Notes under the pieces: model-generated
The model's database searches: none
What the model was told of the DNA's origin: nothing
What the model saw: the letters and a program-made list of their open reading frames with translations, nothing else
Position numbers and translations under genes: made by a program
Source of the DNA: Clostridia bacterium
GTDB lineage: Bacteria; Bacillota; Clostridia; Oscillospirales; CAG-272
Direction of reading: 5' to 3'
Assembly (NCBI GenBank): GCA_017517035.1
Contig: JAFXAN010000096.1
Location: forward strand, 1 to 41,776
DNA length: 41,776 nucleotides
Shown here: positions 32,437 to 40,709 of the stretch, piece by piece
How positions within the stretch are numbered: the first letter of the stretch is position 1
Layout: every line of letters starts with the position of its first letter

Positions 32437-32487
32437 TAGTTTTTTTAGAATATTTTCCCTATTTTTTTAACAAACTGTAAATTTTAG

Positions 32488-32540
32488 AAAAAAACGGGGA
32501 TAAAAGCACACAATGCGTCGCAAAAGGCGTTTTATCCCCG
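32488..32540 (-). terminator. Terminator of the sugar isomerase gene
   Basis: An 11-bp perfect stem (32495-32505 with 32530-32540) with a 24-base loop, followed by seven T on the minus strand. It lies 5 bases after the stop. Confidence 0.85.
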
Positions 32541-32545
32541 AATTT

Positions 32546-33331
32546 TTAATTGAGTCCTATGGATTTAAGATAATCGTAGCTCTTCTTCACGCAAGCAAAC
32601 GGATCTTCGTCATAGCAAGAATCTTGCTCAACATAAATAAACTCCGTTCCCGCATCCTCAAGAGCTGAAACGATTGGCTCGAATTTAATAATTCCGCTTC
32701 CGACAGGTGCGAATCTCTTTTCAAAATTCTTTGTCTCAAAGTCAAGATCGAAAACAAGATCCTTGAAGTGAACGCAAGGAAGTCTGCCCTTAAGTCTTTT
32801 TATCTCCTCAATGGGATCATGATTTCCGGAAACAACCCAATGCGTGTCAAGCGTAAAGCCCATTTCATCGGGAGCAAAGGAATCAGACAAATATTCCATA
32901 ATATTCTTTCCGTCAATATCAGCATAATACTCAAAATGATGATTGTGGTACATGAGAAGAGCGCCCTTATTCTTATATGTTTCCGCAACGGGTCTGATTC
33001 TTTCAGCAAAAGAAATTGCATTCTCCTTGATATCGCCTTTATCCCAGGAAGGAAGGCAGCCGACACCGATATACTTACAACCGAATTTTGAATGAAAATC
33101 CGCAACAGCTGCAGGATCAGCTATCATTTTGTCGGTATTGTAATGAGTAAGATTGCAAGCAAGACCGTTAGCCTTAAGATTTTCCGCAAGCCACTCCGCT
33201 TCATATTCGCAGGTTCCGGACACCTGAACCGTGGTATAACCCATATCCGCAACCTTTTTGAGCGTTTCTGCAAAGTCATCTGTTGTTTTACAAAAATCTC
33301 TGAGAGAATAAAGCTGAATTCCTATTTTCAT
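32546..33331 (-). CDS. Sugar phosphate isomerase/epimerase family protein (TIM barrel)
   Basis: 261 residues, no signal peptide. AP-endonuclease-2-type barrel: starts MKIGIQLYSLRD. It carries metal-ligand-type positions in LLMYHNHHFEY, FTLDTHWVVSGNHDP, PCVHFKDL and the late Glu in FIYVEQDSCYDEDPF, a layout seen in inosose dehydratase and IolE/IolI- or xylose-isomerase-like proteins. The substrate cannot be told from the sequence. It may serve breakdown of inositols or keto-sugars. ATG with GGAGG, own promoter and terminator, so monocistronic. Confidence 0.85.
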   Translation of the reverse strand: MKIGIQLYSLRDFCKTTDDFAETLKKVADMGYTTVQVSGTCEYEAEWLAENLKANGLACNLTHYNTDKMIADPAAVADFHSKFGCKYIGVGCLPSWDKGDIKENAISFAERIRPVAETYKNKGALLMYHNHHFEYYADIDGKNIMEYLSDSFAPDEMGFTLDTHWVVSGNHDPIEEIKRLKGRLPCVHFKDLVFDLDFETKNFEKRFAPVGSGIIKFEPIVSALEDAGTEFIYVEQDSCYDEDPFACVKKSYDYLKSIGLN

Positions 33332-33359
33332 TATTTAAACCTCCAAACAGTTTTTTTGA

Positions 33360-33389
33360 ATTATATCACCAAATAATTGCAAAAGTCAA
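33360..33389 (-). promoter_or_regulatory. Promoter of the sugar isomerase gene
   Basis: TTGACT, 18-base spacer, TGA-TATAAT (extended -10) on the minus strand, about 28 bases before the ATG and inside the gap after dpaB. Confidence 0.72.
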
Positions 33390-33424
33390 TAGTTTTCAAA
33401 CCGTAAAGCTTTATTTACAATAAA

Positions 33425-33985
33425 TCAAACAAAAATCTTCCTTATTTGCAATCCCCGTTCTGCTTTTGTGAGAGTTTCTCTGAGAAGAGAAAAATCCGCA
33501 ACAAGCGAATGGGGCTTTTTCTCCGGGTCATCCTGAACCATCGGAACAAAATATACCTGTTTTCTCGTCAAAAGTGTTCCGATGTTTCTAAGGTTTGCCG
33601 AAAGAGCATCGTTTGACGCAAGAGCTATGACAAGAGTTCTGTCCGCACGCAAATGCGCCTTTGCCGCCATGGTAACCGCCGTATCGGTAATTCCAAGCGC
33701 CATTTTTGCAAGCGTATTTCCCGTACACGGAGCAATGATAAGCGAATCAAGAGGTTTTTGGGGACCAAGCGGCTCTGCTTCGGATATTGTGTGAATTATT
33801 TTTTTACCGCAAATATCCTCAATTCGCTCTCTGAAACTCAAGGCTTTCCAAAACCGTGTATCGGTGGAATACGCATTTTCACTCATTATAGGCTGGATAT
33901 CATAACCATCCGCTATCAATCCTTCTAAAATTTTAAATGAATTAGAAAAGGTACAGAACGAACCGCAAAACGCATATCCTATCAT
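33425..33985 (-). CDS. dpaB: Dipicolinate synthase subunit B
   Basis: Flavoprotein-like subunit of the enzyme that makes dipicolinic acid, the spore-core calcium chelator, in the mother cell. 186 residues. FCGSFCTFSNSF near the start and SLIIAPCTGNTLAKMALGITDTAVTMAAKAHLR are characteristic of SpoVFB and of the flavin-dependent decarboxylase fold. ATG overlaps the dpaA stop by 4 bases (ATGA), so the subunits are translationally coupled. Its presence is the clearest evidence that the organism forms endospores. In B. subtilis the operon continues with asd and dapG; here it ends and an unrelated isomerase gene with its own promoter follows. Confidence 0.94.
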   Translation of the reverse strand: MIGYAFCGSFCTFSNSFKILEGLIADGYDIQPIMSENAYSTDTRFWKALSFRERIEDICGKKIIHTISEAEPLGPQKPLDSLIIAPCTGNTLAKMALGITDTAVTMAAKAHLRADRTLVIALASNDALSANLRNIGTLLTRKQVYFVPMVQDDPEKKPHSLVADFSLLRETLTKAERGLQIRKIFV

Positions 33986-34827
33986 ATGTACACCTCACCA
34001 AATATATGCTTTGATATCACCTTATAGACCGCTCTTGCATCGCTCTCGGGTGCATATTTTCCGGGAAGCCCCGATGCGAGTATATATTTACGGCAATATC
34101 GCTCTATAAGATCGCTGTCACCACCGAACGGATCACTTGCAAGCTCTATATAAACTGCATTTTCAAGCACAAAAACATTATTTTCATCAAAAATTTTGCT
34201 CGGCACGGTATTAAACACAAAATCATATCTTTCATTTACATGAAATCTCTCCGAGTATGATGGGTCTATATATACCGTATTCAGATCATACAAAACCGAC
34301 GCCTCGGACAAAGCTTCTTTTTTTCTTGCGGCAACCGTCACACCGGCTCCGAGCAGCTTAAGCATTCTCGAAAGGCACTTCCCTATTCTGCCAAATCCGC
34401 AAACAAGAACTTTTATTTCATTTACCGAAGCTTCACAGGATTTCATCATCAGCTCCAAAGCCCCCTCCGCAGTAATTTTTGCGTTTTTCCATATGTAATC
34501 TTCGTCTTTGTAAAAATCACAAATCTGTATATTTTTTGAAGAAAGATGATCCGCAAAAAACTGCGGTATTTTTCCGCCAATAACCACACAGCCATGAGGC
34601 AGTGCTTCAAAAAGCTCCATCATCAAAATATCATCCTCGGTATTAAGCCTATAACCGTCCCTTGTAACAGGAACAGGAAGCAAAAAGCTGTCATACACTG
34701 CCAGATCTTCTTTTGACGGCTTTCCCCCATTGACCGTCACTTCGATACCCCTCTCACTAATTAATTCGGAAATTATCTTTTGTCTTATATCTCCGATGAA
34801 AATACACATTTTTTTGATTTCTTTCAA
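33982..34827 (-). CDS. dpaA: Dipicolinate synthase subunit A
   Basis: NAD(P)-dependent subunit that reduces the lysine-pathway intermediate to dipicolinate. 281 residues. The Rossmann motif is VLVCGFGRIGKCLSRML (about 139-155). FNTVPSKIFDENN and IELASDPFGGD match SpoVFA. The start codon is TTG at 34827: AAAGGAGTGA lies 5-7 bases upstream of it, whereas the first in-frame ATG (34809) is more than 20 bases away from any ribosome site. That ribosome site is inside the 3' arm of the hairpin at 34826-34872, and a sigma-K-like promoter overlaps the 5' arm and loop. Confidence 0.93.
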   Translation of the reverse strand: MKEIKKMCIFIGDIRQKIISELISERGIEVTVNGGKPSKEDLAVYDSFLLPVPVTRDGYRLNTEDDILMMELFEALPHGCVVIGGKIPQFFADHLSSKNIQICDFYKDEDYIWKNAKITAEGALELMMKSCEASVNEIKVLVCGFGRIGKCLSRMLKLLGAGVTVAARKKEALSEASVLYDLNTVYIDPSYSERFHVNERYDFVFNTVPSKIFDENNVFVLENAVYIELASDPFGGDSDLIERYCRKYILASGLPGKYAPESDARAVYKVISKHIFGEVYI

Positions 34828-34872
34828 AAAATCACTCCTTTCTGTCTATAAAAGACTATGAAAGGAGTGATT
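34826..34872 (-). terminator. Hairpin after comEC that contains the dpaA ribosome site
   Basis: A 13-bp perfect inverted repeat (34830-34842 with 34860-34872), plus an inner GTCT/AGAC pairing, followed on the minus strand by TTTTT leading into the TTG start. It has the form of an intrinsic terminator for comEC, and its 3' arm carries AAAGGAGTGA, the only plausible dpaA ribosome site. Confidence 0.82.
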
Positions 34873-34880
34873 GCATTGTT
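34852..34880 (-). promoter_or_regulatory. Candidate sporulation (sigma-K-like) promoter of dpaAB
   Basis: On the minus strand AACA (34880-34877), 16-base spacer, CATAGTCTT (34860-34852) fits the sigma-K pattern of AC near -35 and CATAnnnTA at -10. Predicted start near 34846, in the hairpin loop. The B. subtilis spoVF operon is known to be mother-cell controlled, which agrees. The motif is short, so confidence is limited. Confidence 0.5.
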
Positions 34881-37107
34881 AATTGCATTTGAATACCAAT
34901 TTATCCGGTTCTTTTACAAGATTTGTTCCGGAATCATTAATGATGGTGGATTTGGAATATATATTTACATCGGCGAATGATACCATAGCACACTCGGAGG
35001 CATCAAATGAAAAATCCTTTTTACAAACCGGACCGTGAATGCCGAATATCACATTTTCACAAGAAATAATCTCCTCATATTCCGAATATGAAGAACCATA
35101 ATATTTCAGATCAAATGCGCCCGAAAATGTTATACCAACAACAGGATGTGTGGATCTTTTCAGATAAGATCTGTCAATATCAATCTCAACCTCGCTAACT
35201 CTGATCAACTCATTTTCACCATAGTAATATAGCTCTATATCGGCAAAGCCCATGACATTTTCGATTTCATTTGCGATCGTCAGCTCTTGTTCCGTTTTAG
35301 GCTCGGGAATATATACACTTCTTACCATATATGAGGAGGATAGCCTCTCAAGAGAATTTACATGGCGGCCATGAAGATGTGTAAGAATAACCGCATCAAG
35401 CTCACAAAAGCCTTTTGATATAGCATCACTGCTTGCTGTATTCAGCTTTGAATATGAGCCGTCCGAAACATCAATCAATACATTTTTTCCTTCAAACGAA
35501 ACCGAAAAATACTCATTCTTTCCGAGATTTGTATATTCCAAGGTCAAAGGCTCATCGTATATGGAAATGTATTCAAGTATGAAAAAGGATATGATGCCGA
35601 TAAGCGCAAATAATGCGACGATCCATTTGCGCTTGAGCTTCACCGCAAGTAATATAAACAGTATGCCGAAAAATACCACTGTGAAATAAGGTACAAAATC
35701 ATATTCAAGAGATACGAAAATATTTTCTGTTTTCGAGAGCATCTCAGAAAGCCAAAGAACAAACCTTGAAACAACATCCGCAAATCCAAATGCTATATCT
35801 GAAAGAAAAGGTATCCACGAGATCATCATTGCAATTGGTGTACAAACAAGAATAAAAGAAACAGCGTTTGTCAGAACCAATGTTGTTAGAGGAGAGAGTA
35901 ACGAAATGCCGCCGAAATAATACCAGGAAAGCGGAAAAACCATGCTACCTGCCGCAGTTGAGAAAATCAGCATTGATGTAATGTAGGAAACGATCTTTCT
36001 CAAAACCTTCCTTTCAATTTTTCTCAGTTTGAATCTGACAAATGTTTCAAAAGGAACTGCAATAAGTATTCCAAGGGTAGCCAAAACAGACATCCAAAGA
36101 CCGCCATCCAAAACAGAAGAAGGCGAAAAAACGATTATAGCAGACGCTGCAAAAGCAAGCGCCGTAACAGAATCACTTTTAGATCGCAAATAATACGCCC
36201 CAAAAGCAGCAAAAAGCATGATCGCAGAACGAATCATCGAAAGCTGAAAGCCCGTAAGTGCCACATAGAAAACAACCACCAAGGCAAGAATAATATTTCT
36301 TTTCCCTTTTCTCAATCTGAATGCACGCAAAAGTATATTTACCGCCACACAGAATATCGATAGATGCAATCCGCTAAGTGCTAAAAGATGATAACCTCCC
36401 GTGCGAGAAAAATCACGCTTTGCTTCAGGTGAAAGACCGTCTCTGTCTCCAAGAAAAATCGCACATATCAAGCCTGCCGATTCAGCTCTCTCAATATTGT
36501 CATATACATTCTGTACAAGAACATTGCGCAGATGCATAAACGCTAATGATGCCGTCATCTTTTCTCCTATCTTCTCGGTTTCTTCCGGTAACATCTCGGC
36601 ACGAAGATATATCCCCTTTGAGTTGTTGTACAGTTTCATATCCGGCTCGGTAAACATTACATTTGCTTTGATTATGTCCCCCGCCTCAAGCTCAACATAA
36701 AAAGAAGCCTCCATCCGAAGCTCTGTTTTGATCTTTTTACCGTCTATTGAAATACAATCAGCACTATATAAGCTGAAAAAATTACTGAGATAAGACCGTT
36801 CATTAACAATTGCTTCTATTTCGTGAATATTTTCATCTACATATTCAGAGATCATTCTCTCATTTCTTTGAAAATAAATTCCAAAATACAAAGACGAGAG
36901 GATAGCGCATATCAGCGGCAGCACAAACGAGAAAATAAGCCTTTTGTTTTTCAGAATTACTGATGCCAAAACTAAAATGATCAACAAAGCAATCTCGGCA
37001 AGCAGGATAAAAACAGTCGTTTTAATATTAAAAGTCATGATCATGATCGCGCCCATAATCACAAAAAAGCAACAAAGCAAAAACGGTTTCCGATAAAAAA
37101 TTCCCAT
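34879..37107 (-). CDS. comEC: ComEC/Rec2-type DNA-uptake channel protein
   Basis: 742 residues from the ATG at 37107 (MGIFYRKP). The frame is open further upstream, but AAGGAG sits 9 bases before this ATG. N-terminal membrane segments and an OB-like extracellular domain (about 60-190) are followed by the polytopic competence domain with YHLLALSGLHLSIFCVAVNI and many helices, and a C-terminal metallo-beta-lactamase-like domain (about 500-742). In that domain the expected metal motif HxHxDH (HxDxDH in many ComEC) reads HLHGRH, with Arg where the Asp should be, so nuclease activity is doubtful. Known role: passage of single-stranded DNA through the membrane in transformation. No other com gene is in the window. 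Confidence 0.9.
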   Translation of the reverse strand: MGIFYRKPFLLCCFFVIMGAIMIMTFNIKTTVFILLAEIALLIILVLASVILKNKRLIFSFVLPLICAILSSLYFGIYFQRNERMISEYVDENIHEIEAIVNERSYLSNFFSLYSADCISIDGKKIKTELRMEASFYVELEAGDIIKANVMFTEPDMKLYNNSKGIYLRAEMLPEETEKIGEKMTASLAFMHLRNVLVQNVYDNIERAESAGLICAIFLGDRDGLSPEAKRDFSRTGGYHLLALSGLHLSIFCVAVNILLRAFRLRKGKRNIILALVVVFYVALTGFQLSMIRSAIMLFAAFGAYYLRSKSDSVTALAFAASAIIVFSPSSVLDGGLWMSVLATLGILIAVPFETFVRFKLRKIERKVLRKIVSYITSMLIFSTAAGSMVFPLSWYYFGGISLLSPLTTLVLTNAVSFILVCTPIAMMISWIPFLSDIAFGFADVVSRFVLWLSEMLSKTENIFVSLEYDFVPYFTVVFFGILFILLAVKLKRKWIVALFALIGIISFFILEYISIYDEPLTLEYTNLGKNEYFSVSFEGKNVLIDVSDGSYSKLNTASSDAISKGFCELDAVILTHLHGRHVNSLERLSSSYMVRSVYIPEPKTEQELTIANEIENVMGFADIELYYYGENELIRVSEVEIDIDRSYLKRSTHPVVGITFSGAFDLKYYGSSYSEYEEIISCENVIFGIHGPVCKKDFSFDASECAMVSFADVNIYSKSTIINDSGTNLVKEPDKLVFKCN

Positions 37108-37138
37108 ATTCACCATCTCCTTTTTTGCTTTTTTGTTT

Positions 37139-37167
37139 ATTATACACTTTTTTCTCTTTTCAGTCAA
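37139..37167 (-). promoter_or_regulatory. Promoter of comEC
   Basis: TTGACT, 17-base spacer, perfect TATAAT on the minus strand, about 25 bases before the AAGGAG site. Confidence 0.78.
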
Positions 37168-37201
37168 TACCTGTCAAAGTTCGACATTTTTAAGATTATA
37201 C

Positions 37202-37230
37202 TTGACATATTGACTACTTTGTGTTACAAT
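37202..37230 (+). promoter_or_regulatory. Promoter of the acyl-AMP ligase/ACP operon
   Basis: Perfect TTGACA, 17-base spacer, TACAAT. Divergent from the comEC promoter. About 50 bases to the ATG. Confidence 0.8.
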
Positions 37231-37281
37231 ATAGCAGATTGGTGTGTAATTTTGTAATGTTTTTTAATAGGAGTTTTTAAA

Positions 37282-38988
37282 ATGAGAATGGTAAATAACC
37301 TGAAGGGGGCTAAAGCACCGAAGGTAATTAAAGATCTTCGTGATCTTGTGAAAAGCGGCGCTGACGCATTCGGTCACAAGCCACTCTATCATTACATCGA
37401 AAAAGGTGAAACACTTAAGTATTCTTACAAGCGTCTTTATCACGAAACGCTTCAGATCGGTACTGCTCTTGCACTGAAAGGACTTATGGGGAAAGGTGTT
37501 GCTGTCATAGGACACACACATCCGAGATATACCGCCACATATATTTCCGTTGTAAACGGTGGCGGACATATCGTTCCTGTTGACCCCGACCTTTCAAATG
37601 AGCAAACTGCTTATTTTATGAATTTTGCTGAGGTTGAGGCTGTTTTCTATACAGAAAAGCTCGCTGAAAAGATCGAAGCTATCAAGCCTCTTCTTCCCGG
37701 CGTGAAGCTTTATGTTGCAATCAACCCAAAGGATGGTTTCACCTCGGATGAGATGAATATTTCTATTCTTGATTTCATAGAATTGGGTAAAAATGCGCTG
37801 AAAAACGGTGATGAGACATACACTTCATACGAGGTGGTTCCCGAAAAAATGGCGGCTGTCATTTTCACATCCGGTTCAACGGGCACTGCAAAGGGTGTTA
37901 TGCTTTCCACGGCAAATCTGACAGCGGCTATAAATGCTTCTTGCCAGTCAACTCCCTATGATGAAAGAAACACATTTGTTTCTGTGCTTCCTCCTCATCA
38001 CACATATGAGATGACATGCGGACATCTTGCACTTATGAATATCGGTGCAGAAGTGCTAATAAACGATTCACTCAAGCATGTTATGAAGAATTTCAAGAAT
38101 TTCAAACCCAATGCTCTTATGCTCGTTCCGCTTTTTGCTGAAACAATGCACAAGAAAATCTGGGCCGAGGTCAAGAAAAAAGGCATTGAGGGCAAGCTGA
38201 AATTCGCTATGGGCTTTGATAATGTTCTTCTTGGTTGCGGAATAGATGTACGCCGCAAGCTTTTCAAGGAGATCATTGATTCCTTTGGCGGAAATCTGAA
38301 GAGTATAATCTGCGGCGGTGCTCCGCTGAGTCCCGAGCTTGTAAAGGATTTTTATGCATTCGGAATTACTATCCTTGAGGGCTATGGAATAACGGAATGC
38401 GCACCTCTCGTTGCGGTAAACCGCGCTGGTAAAGTCAAACTTAAGAGCGTTGGTCAGCCTGTTCAGGGTTGCACCGTTATGATCGACAAGACACCCGGTG
38501 AGGAAACAGGCGAAATACTTGTCAAGGGCGATAATGTTATGATGGGTTATTATAAAAATCCCGAAGCCACAGAGGAAGCCTTCACAGAGGACGGATGGTT
38601 CAGAACAGGCGATATTGGAAGGATGGACAAGGACGGATATATTTATATCACCGGAAGGAAGAAAAATGTCATCATTCTTTCAAACGGCAAAAATGTTTTC
38701 CCCGAAGAGATCGAGGAATATATTGAACCCATCGACATCATTCTCGAATCTGTTGTTATGGCAAGAGAAAACGAAGCCGGAGAACCGACCATCACCGCAA
38801 TATGCGTTCCCAATATGGAAATTCTTGATGGCAAGAATGATGATGAGATCTATGAAATGATGAAGGCTGAAATTGCAACGATCAATCAGTCGCTCCCATC
38901 ATATAAACAGATCAGGCAGGTCGAGCTTCGAAATGAACCTTTTGAGAGAACGACCTCAAAAAAAATTCAGAGATTCAAAATTAAATAA
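37282..38988 (+). CDS. AMP-forming acyl-CoA/acyl-ACP synthetase
   Basis: 568 residues of the ANL superfamily, activating a carboxylic acid as acyl-AMP and transferring it to a thiol. The ATP loop FTSGSTGTAKGVMLS is near residue 195. ILEGYGITECAPLVAVN is the A5-type motif, GWFRTGDIGRMDKDGYIYITGRKKNVII the hinge region, and a Lys near the end (ERTTSKKIQRFKIK) is the likely catalytic residue. AGGAG lies 9 bases before the ATG. An acyl carrier protein gene follows after 38 bases with no terminator, so the thiol acceptor may be that ACP rather than CoA. This suggests fatty-acid salvage or modification rather than beta-oxidation (inference). Confidence 0.88.
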   Translation: MRMVNNLKGAKAPKVIKDLRDLVKSGADAFGHKPLYHYIEKGETLKYSYKRLYHETLQIGTALALKGLMGKGVAVIGHTHPRYTATYISVVNGGGHIVPVDPDLSNEQTAYFMNFAEVEAVFYTEKLAEKIEAIKPLLPGVKLYVAINPKDGFTSDEMNISILDFIELGKNALKNGDETYTSYEVVPEKMAAVIFTSGSTGTAKGVMLSTANLTAAINASCQSTPYDERNTFVSVLPPHHTYEMTCGHLALMNIGAEVLINDSLKHVMKNFKNFKPNALMLVPLFAETMHKKIWAEVKKKGIEGKLKFAMGFDNVLLGCGIDVRRKLFKEIIDSFGGNLKSIICGGAPLSPELVKDFYAFGITILEGYGITECAPLVAVNRAGKVKLKSVGQPVQGCTVMIDKTPGEETGEILVKGDNVMMGYYKNPEATEEAFTEDGWFRTGDIGRMDKDGYIYITGRKKNVIILSNGKNVFPEEIEEYIEPIDIILESVVMARENEAGEPTITAICVPNMEILDGKNDDEIYEMMKAEIATINQSLPSYKQIRQVELRNEPFERTTSKKIQRFKIK

Positions 38989-39026
38989 AAATATATTATG
39001 GCTATATTGCCACGGAGGTTTTTACA

Positions 39027-39251
39027 ATGTACGAAAAGATCAAAGCTATGCTCGTCGATGAATTCGATATCAAGGAATCCGATATTTCAATGGACAGTGA
39101 CCTTTCTCAGGACCTCGGCATCAACTCTGTTGAGCTGATGGATCTTGCTATGCGTTGCGAGGACGAATTTGATGTTCAGTTCCCCGATGACGATATTCAC
39201 AAGTTCACAACTGTTGGCGATATCGTTAAGTTTATCGAAAATTGTCAGTAA
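39027..39251 (+). CDS. Acyl carrier protein
   Basis: 74 residues, acidic, four-helix ACP. The phosphopantetheine site is Ser34 in LGINSVELMDL. The usual DSL triplet is NSV here, a deviation seen in specialised ACPs but keeping the essential Ser. PDDDIHKFTTVGDIVKFIE is the conserved helix III-IV region. GGAGG lies 8 bases before the ATG. Paired with the acyl-AMP ligase in an operon, so it is more likely a dedicated carrier than the housekeeping AcpP, which normally sits with fab genes. A terminator follows immediately. Confidence 0.93.
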   Translation: MYEKIKAMLVDEFDIKESDISMDSDLSQDLGINSVELMDLAMRCEDEFDVQFPDDDIHKFTTVGDIVKFIENCQ

Positions 39252-39257
39252 AAAGCA

Positions 39258-39286
39258 AAGCGGCTCTTGCGAGCCGCTTCTTTTTA
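39258..39286. terminator. Terminator of the ACP operon, shared with the convergent esterase gene
   Basis: A 9-bp GC-rich stem (39258-39266 with 39271-39279) with a TTGC loop and then CTTTTT on the plus strand. The minus strand also gives a T-rich exit (TTGCTTTTTA). Confidence 0.88.
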
Positions 39287-40354
39287 TAAAATTTCTTTCA
39301 GCTTTGCAATTATCGCCTCGGCATAAAGCGCGTGAGCCTTTGCGCCGGGATGGTTTCTCGATCCTTTCATTTCGTTTGATGCTCTCGGAATGAGAACCGT
39401 ATGCACCATTGTATCACCGGTGTCATTTTTGAACTTTTCAACGCCCTCAATTATCTGCGGATCAAGGCCGTCGGTAAGCATATTGTGGCAAACCAGAATG
39501 ACCGTATTTTTGTTGCGGCGTCTGATATGCAAACAGAAATTATAGACCGCCTCGGTGATGAGATGAAGATCGTCCGGACGCTTCATCTTATGCGGAACTC
39601 CATTTTCATCAACCCATGGCTCGCCGCCGCCAAAAGCGCTGTTATCATTTCCTCCCAGGTTTATTATCGTAATATTGGTTTTATCATTTTCGATATCAAA
39701 TATGTCGGTCGACCCCAGCTCAACCGCTTTGTCGTTTTTGACCATTCCACAAACATAATCATAATAACGAGGTATTGCATTGTTTCGGTTGTTGCGCCAA
39801 TCGGTAAAGATTCCCCATCCGCTTTGCGAAACAATGCTCCAGTCTGCATCAAGAGCATCCGCAACAAGAAGCCCGTAATTTCCTCTGCAGCTGAAAACCG
39901 CAGGAATCCAATGCATAAGGCACACCGCACCCGCAAGCCCTTCTCCGCTCGTTACACTGTCTCCAAAGACTTCAACCTTATATTTTCTTTCGGGAAGCGG
40001 CTCAAATTCTCCGTCCGAATAAAGCGCATCGAGAGTTATGATCGTCCCCGAAGCCTGAGTTTCACGGAAAATGCGAATATTTTTTACATCCTCAGATGAG
40101 AACCCACGCATTATGCACACCTTATGTGTGCCAACCTCAAGGGGAAAACGGTACATATCGAATTTGTCAATTTCGATACGAATATATGAGTCACCGCTAC
40201 AGGTGTATTCCAGCCAAAGCTCTCGGCCTGTAATGTTGAATTCTATTGCAGATCCTGTCCAAAAAAGTGGAATACCACTCGTTTTTCTGCTGCTGACTCT
40301 TCCCTGTACCCTTATTTCGGGAACATCAACGCATAAATATTTTTTTAGCTCCAT
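39284..40354 (-). CDS. SGNH-type carbohydrate esterase (CE2-like)
   Basis: 356 residues, no signal peptide. N-terminal beta-sandwich (about 1-120) followed by an SGNH hydrolase domain. Block I is VEVFGDSVTSGEG with the nucleophile Ser, block III NLGGNDNSAF, and block V SRNHPGAKAHALYAEAI with the catalytic His. The Asp usual two or three residues before that His is Asn, as can occur in CE2 enzymes using a Ser-His dyad. The layout matches CE2 deacetylases of plant polysaccharides or glucomannan. A cytoplasmic location implies acetylated oligosaccharides are imported first. ATG with GGAGG and its own promoter. Confidence 0.82.
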   Translation of the reverse strand: MELKKYLCVDVPEIRVQGRVSSRKTSGIPLFWTGSAIEFNITGRELWLEYTCSGDSYIRIEIDKFDMYRFPLEVGTHKVCIMRGFSSEDVKNIRIFRETQASGTIITLDALYSDGEFEPLPERKYKVEVFGDSVTSGEGLAGAVCLMHWIPAVFSCRGNYGLLVADALDADWSIVSQSGWGIFTDWRNNRNNAIPRYYDYVCGMVKNDKAVELGSTDIFDIENDKTNITIINLGGNDNSAFGGGEPWVDENGVPHKMKRPDDLHLITEAVYNFCLHIRRRNKNTVILVCHNMLTDGLDPQIIEGVEKFKNDTGDTMVHTVLIPRASNEMKGSRNHPGAKAHALYAEAIIAKLKEIL

Positions 40355-40385
40355 TTTATCGTCCTCCGATCACTAAGCTGCTTGA

Positions 40386-40414
40386 ATTATACATCAAATC
40401 CGTTCAAAAGTCAA
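40386..40414 (-). promoter_or_regulatory. Promoter of the SGNH esterase gene
   Basis: TTGACT, 17-base spacer, perfect TATAAT on the minus strand. It lies in the 355-base gene-free stretch 40355-40709, which also holds the tRNA promoter and the tRNA-like copy. Confidence 0.78.
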
Positions 40415-40472
40415 CCGATTTTTTTTATTTATAGAAAAACAAAATTATTTTTATGTTTTTTCCAAAAAAGAC

Positions 40473-40501
40473 TTGAAAAAAATAAAGATGTATGGTATAA
40501 T
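40473..40501 (+). promoter_or_regulatory. Strong promoter upstream of the tRNA-Ser region
   Basis: TTGAAA, 17-base spacer, TGG-TATAAT (extended -10). The predicted start near 40508 would give a leader of about 200 bases before the mature tRNA, including the degenerate tRNA-like segment. No other promoter closer to the tRNA is evident. Confidence 0.78.
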
Positions 40502-40515
40502 AATTCTCGTTGTTA

Positions 40516-40622
40516 GGAGATAACAGTCACCGAAACAGAACATAACGGGGCTGACTCGAAAGGTAGGCGAGCTTATCACTCCGCAACTTGCGAAAGCTCT
40601 TATTTTCTCGCAACATCTCCCA
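40516..40622 (+). pseudogene. Degenerate tRNA-Ser-like copy
   Basis: Bases 40541-40561 are identical over 21 bases to 40729-40749 of the intact tRNA-Ser (D-loop to anticodon loop, including the CGA anticodon). GGAGAT at 40516 can pair with ATCTCC at 40615-40620 as an acceptor-like stem. CTTGCGAAAGCTC resembles the variable arm of the intact tRNA. The T-arm GTTCGA is missing and extra bases follow the anticodon loop. It is most simply a decayed duplicate. A structured leader RNA of other origin is the alternative. Confidence 0.5.
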
Positions 40623-40637
40623 AATGCTTCATTTTTC

Positions 40638-40695
40638 TTGAATTTTGAATGAATGCATTTTCCCCTCGGCCTTGCAAAAGCCGTGCAAAATTCAA
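40638..40695. repeat. Inverted repeat in the pre-tRNA leader
   Basis: TTGAATTTTG (40638-40647) pairs exactly with 40686-40695, and CGGC/GCCG forms a smaller hairpin inside. The transcript between the tRNA-like copy and the tRNA would therefore fold into a long stem, possibly a processing signal. Confidence 0.45.
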
Positions 40696-40709
40696 ACACA
40701 ACCAAATAC

